This document shows positions 4,995 through 5,861 of a DNA stretch of 5,861 nt, one piece after another. The position numbers and the translations under genes are program-made. Source of the stretch: Clostridiales bacterium (GTDB lineage Bacteria > Bacillota > Clostridia > Oscillospirales > Acutalibacteraceae). Below the pieces are notes generated by a model. The model was not told the DNA's origin. It ran no database searches and saw only the letters and a list, made by a program, of their open reading frames with translations. How positions within the stretch are numbered: position 1 is the stretch's first letter; every line of letters begins with the position of its first letter. Where the stretch lies: the NCBI GenBank assembly GCA_019418545.1, contig DYBQ01000124.1, positions 1 to 5,861 on the forward strand. The letters are read 5' to 3'.

Positions 4995-5861
4995 TTAGAG
5001 GGTTTTGGCGATTTCTTTCAGATATGCCCGAAAATCAGCGCCGATTTGCGGGTGATTCAGGGCAACTTCCACACTGGCCTGCATAATTCCCAGCTTATTG
5101 CCCATATCATAGCGGTTTCCGGTAAAGTCAACGGCCACCATCCCCTGCTGGCGGGCCAGGGTACACATGGCGTCGGTGAGCTGGATTTCGCCGCCGGCTC
5201 CGGGAGGGGTGTTGTCCAGAATGTCAAAGATTTCGGGGGGCAGGATGCACCGGCCCAGAATGGAGAACAGGGAGAGGATTTTATCGGGGGTGGGCTTTTC
5301 AATCATATCGGTGCAGGTATATAGGTTGTCCCGAATGGATTCTACCTTCAGGGAGCTGTATTTGGTAATGGCTTCGGCAGAAACCTCTTTTACACCCAGC
5401 ACACCTTTTCCGAATTCCTCATAGGCGCGGATGAGCTGGCCGCAGGCCGGGTCTTCTCCGATAATAACATCATCGCCATAGAGGACGGCAAAGGGCTCGC
5501 CGTTAATAAAGGAGCGGGCGCAGTTCACAGCATGTCCCAGGCCCCGGGTTTCCTTTTGGCGGACAAAATAGATGTTGGCCATGTGGGAAATATCGATGAC
5601 CTCTTTCAGCATCGCCTCTTTTTCGGGGCTTCCGCTCAAACGGGATTCCAGCTCGGGAACCCGGTCAAAGTGGTCCTCGATTAGGCCCTTGCCCCGGTTG
5701 GTAATAATTAAAATATCGGTAATCCCCGAGCGGACGGCTTCCTCCACAATATACTGAATTGCGGGTTTATCTACAATGGGGAGCATTTCTTTCGGCATGG
5801 ATTTCGTGGCGGGAAGCACCCGGGTGCCAAGCCCGGCAGCGGGGATAACCGCTTTGCGAAC
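4995..5861 (-). CDS. galU: UTP-glucose-1-phosphate uridylyltransferase (5' end cut off)
   Basis: The open frame runs off the right edge; 288 residues are present and only about three N-terminal residues appear to be missing, judged against GtaB/GalU, whose N-terminus is MKKVRKAxIPAAGLGTR. Visible are the nucleotide-binding loop VRKAVIPAAGLGTR at the very start, the MPKEMLPIVDKPAIQYI signature at about 22-38, VLYGDDVI around 126-133 (metal/nucleotide site), an EKP motif near 188, GGEIQLTDAM near 223-232 and RYDMGNKLG near 250-258. The enzyme makes UDP-glucose from UTP and glucose-1-phosphate in the cytoplasm, for glycans, glycolipids and galactose use. The YSSLKV/SILGR segments are less like E. 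coli GalU but remain within the family. The stop lies 17 bases before the rpsF -35 box, with no terminator between. Its own promoter lies outside the window. Confidence 0.96.
   Translation of the reverse strand, partial: VRKAVIPAAGLGTRVLPATKSMPKEMLPIVDKPAIQYIVEEAVRSGITDILIITNRGKGLIEDHFDRVPELESRLSGSPEKEAMLKEVIDISHMANIYFVRQKETRGLGHAVNCARSFINGEPFAVLYGDDVIIGEDPACGQLIRAYEEFGKGVLGVKEVSAEAITKYSSLKVESIRDNLYTCTDMIEKPTPDKILSLFSILGRCILPPEIFDILDNTPPGAGGEIQLTDAMCTLARQQGMVAVDFTGNRYDMGNKLGIMQASVEVALNHPQIGADFRAYLKEIAKTL

Noticed and set aside
4995..5861. Degenerate GalU because the YG and NLAI motifs differ from E. coli
   Set aside because: The GLGTR loop, MPKEMLP, GDD, EKP and GEIQLTDA motifs are all intact; the differences look like family variation.

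Overview
The window looks like the chromosome of a Gram-positive Clostridia-type bacterium, probably an Oscillospirales/Ruminococcaceae relative. This is inferred from strong AGGAGG ribosome binding sites, moderate GC, the GtaB-like GalU, the rpsF-ssb-rpsR order with a zinc-type S18, and a kinase-like fold of the kind with a 'REFFP' N-lobe motif and an 'IEQY' P+1 region. I see no mobile element, CRISPR array, tRNA or rRNA. Nearly all sequence is coding, and every gene longer than 60 codons has a recognisable family.

Layout. On the + strand, yebC (36-785) is followed 29 bases later by a gene for a membrane protein (815-2494) built of a zinc ribbon, a degenerate Ser/Thr kinase domain, one transmembrane helix and two extracytoplasmic PASTA domains. 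This pair ends at a strong bidirectional hairpin terminator (2518-2553). Everything to the right lies on the - strand and is read right to left: galU (cut by the window edge, 4995-5861), the ribosomal operon rpsF-ssb-rpsR (4862 down to 3686) with its own near-consensus promoter and structured leader, a terminator (3619-3654), a metal-dependent amidohydrolase of the ACMSD-like family (3591-2797), and a 48-codon gene for a small single-span membrane protein (2722-2576) with its own promoter and ribosome binding site. The small gene converges on the same bidirectional terminator.

How the parts work together. rpsF, ssb and rpsR couple two partner proteins of the 30S platform (S6 and S18) with the replication SSB, a classic bacterial arrangement. 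The leader carries two hairpins that are candidates for S6:S18 feedback control. GalU makes UDP-glucose for glycans and envelope polymers. The PASTA protein would sense cell-wall material outside and relay it through a domain that appears to have lost catalysis. YebC acts in translation or gene regulation, and its link to the PASTA protein is positional only.

The most noteworthy items are the zinc ribbon-pseudokinase-PASTA protein, a 45-bp interrupted palindrome centred on the rpsF -10 box that can fold in two mutually exclusive ways in RNA, and the 48-codon membrane protein. All intergenic stretches are under 150 bases; their contents are listed below.
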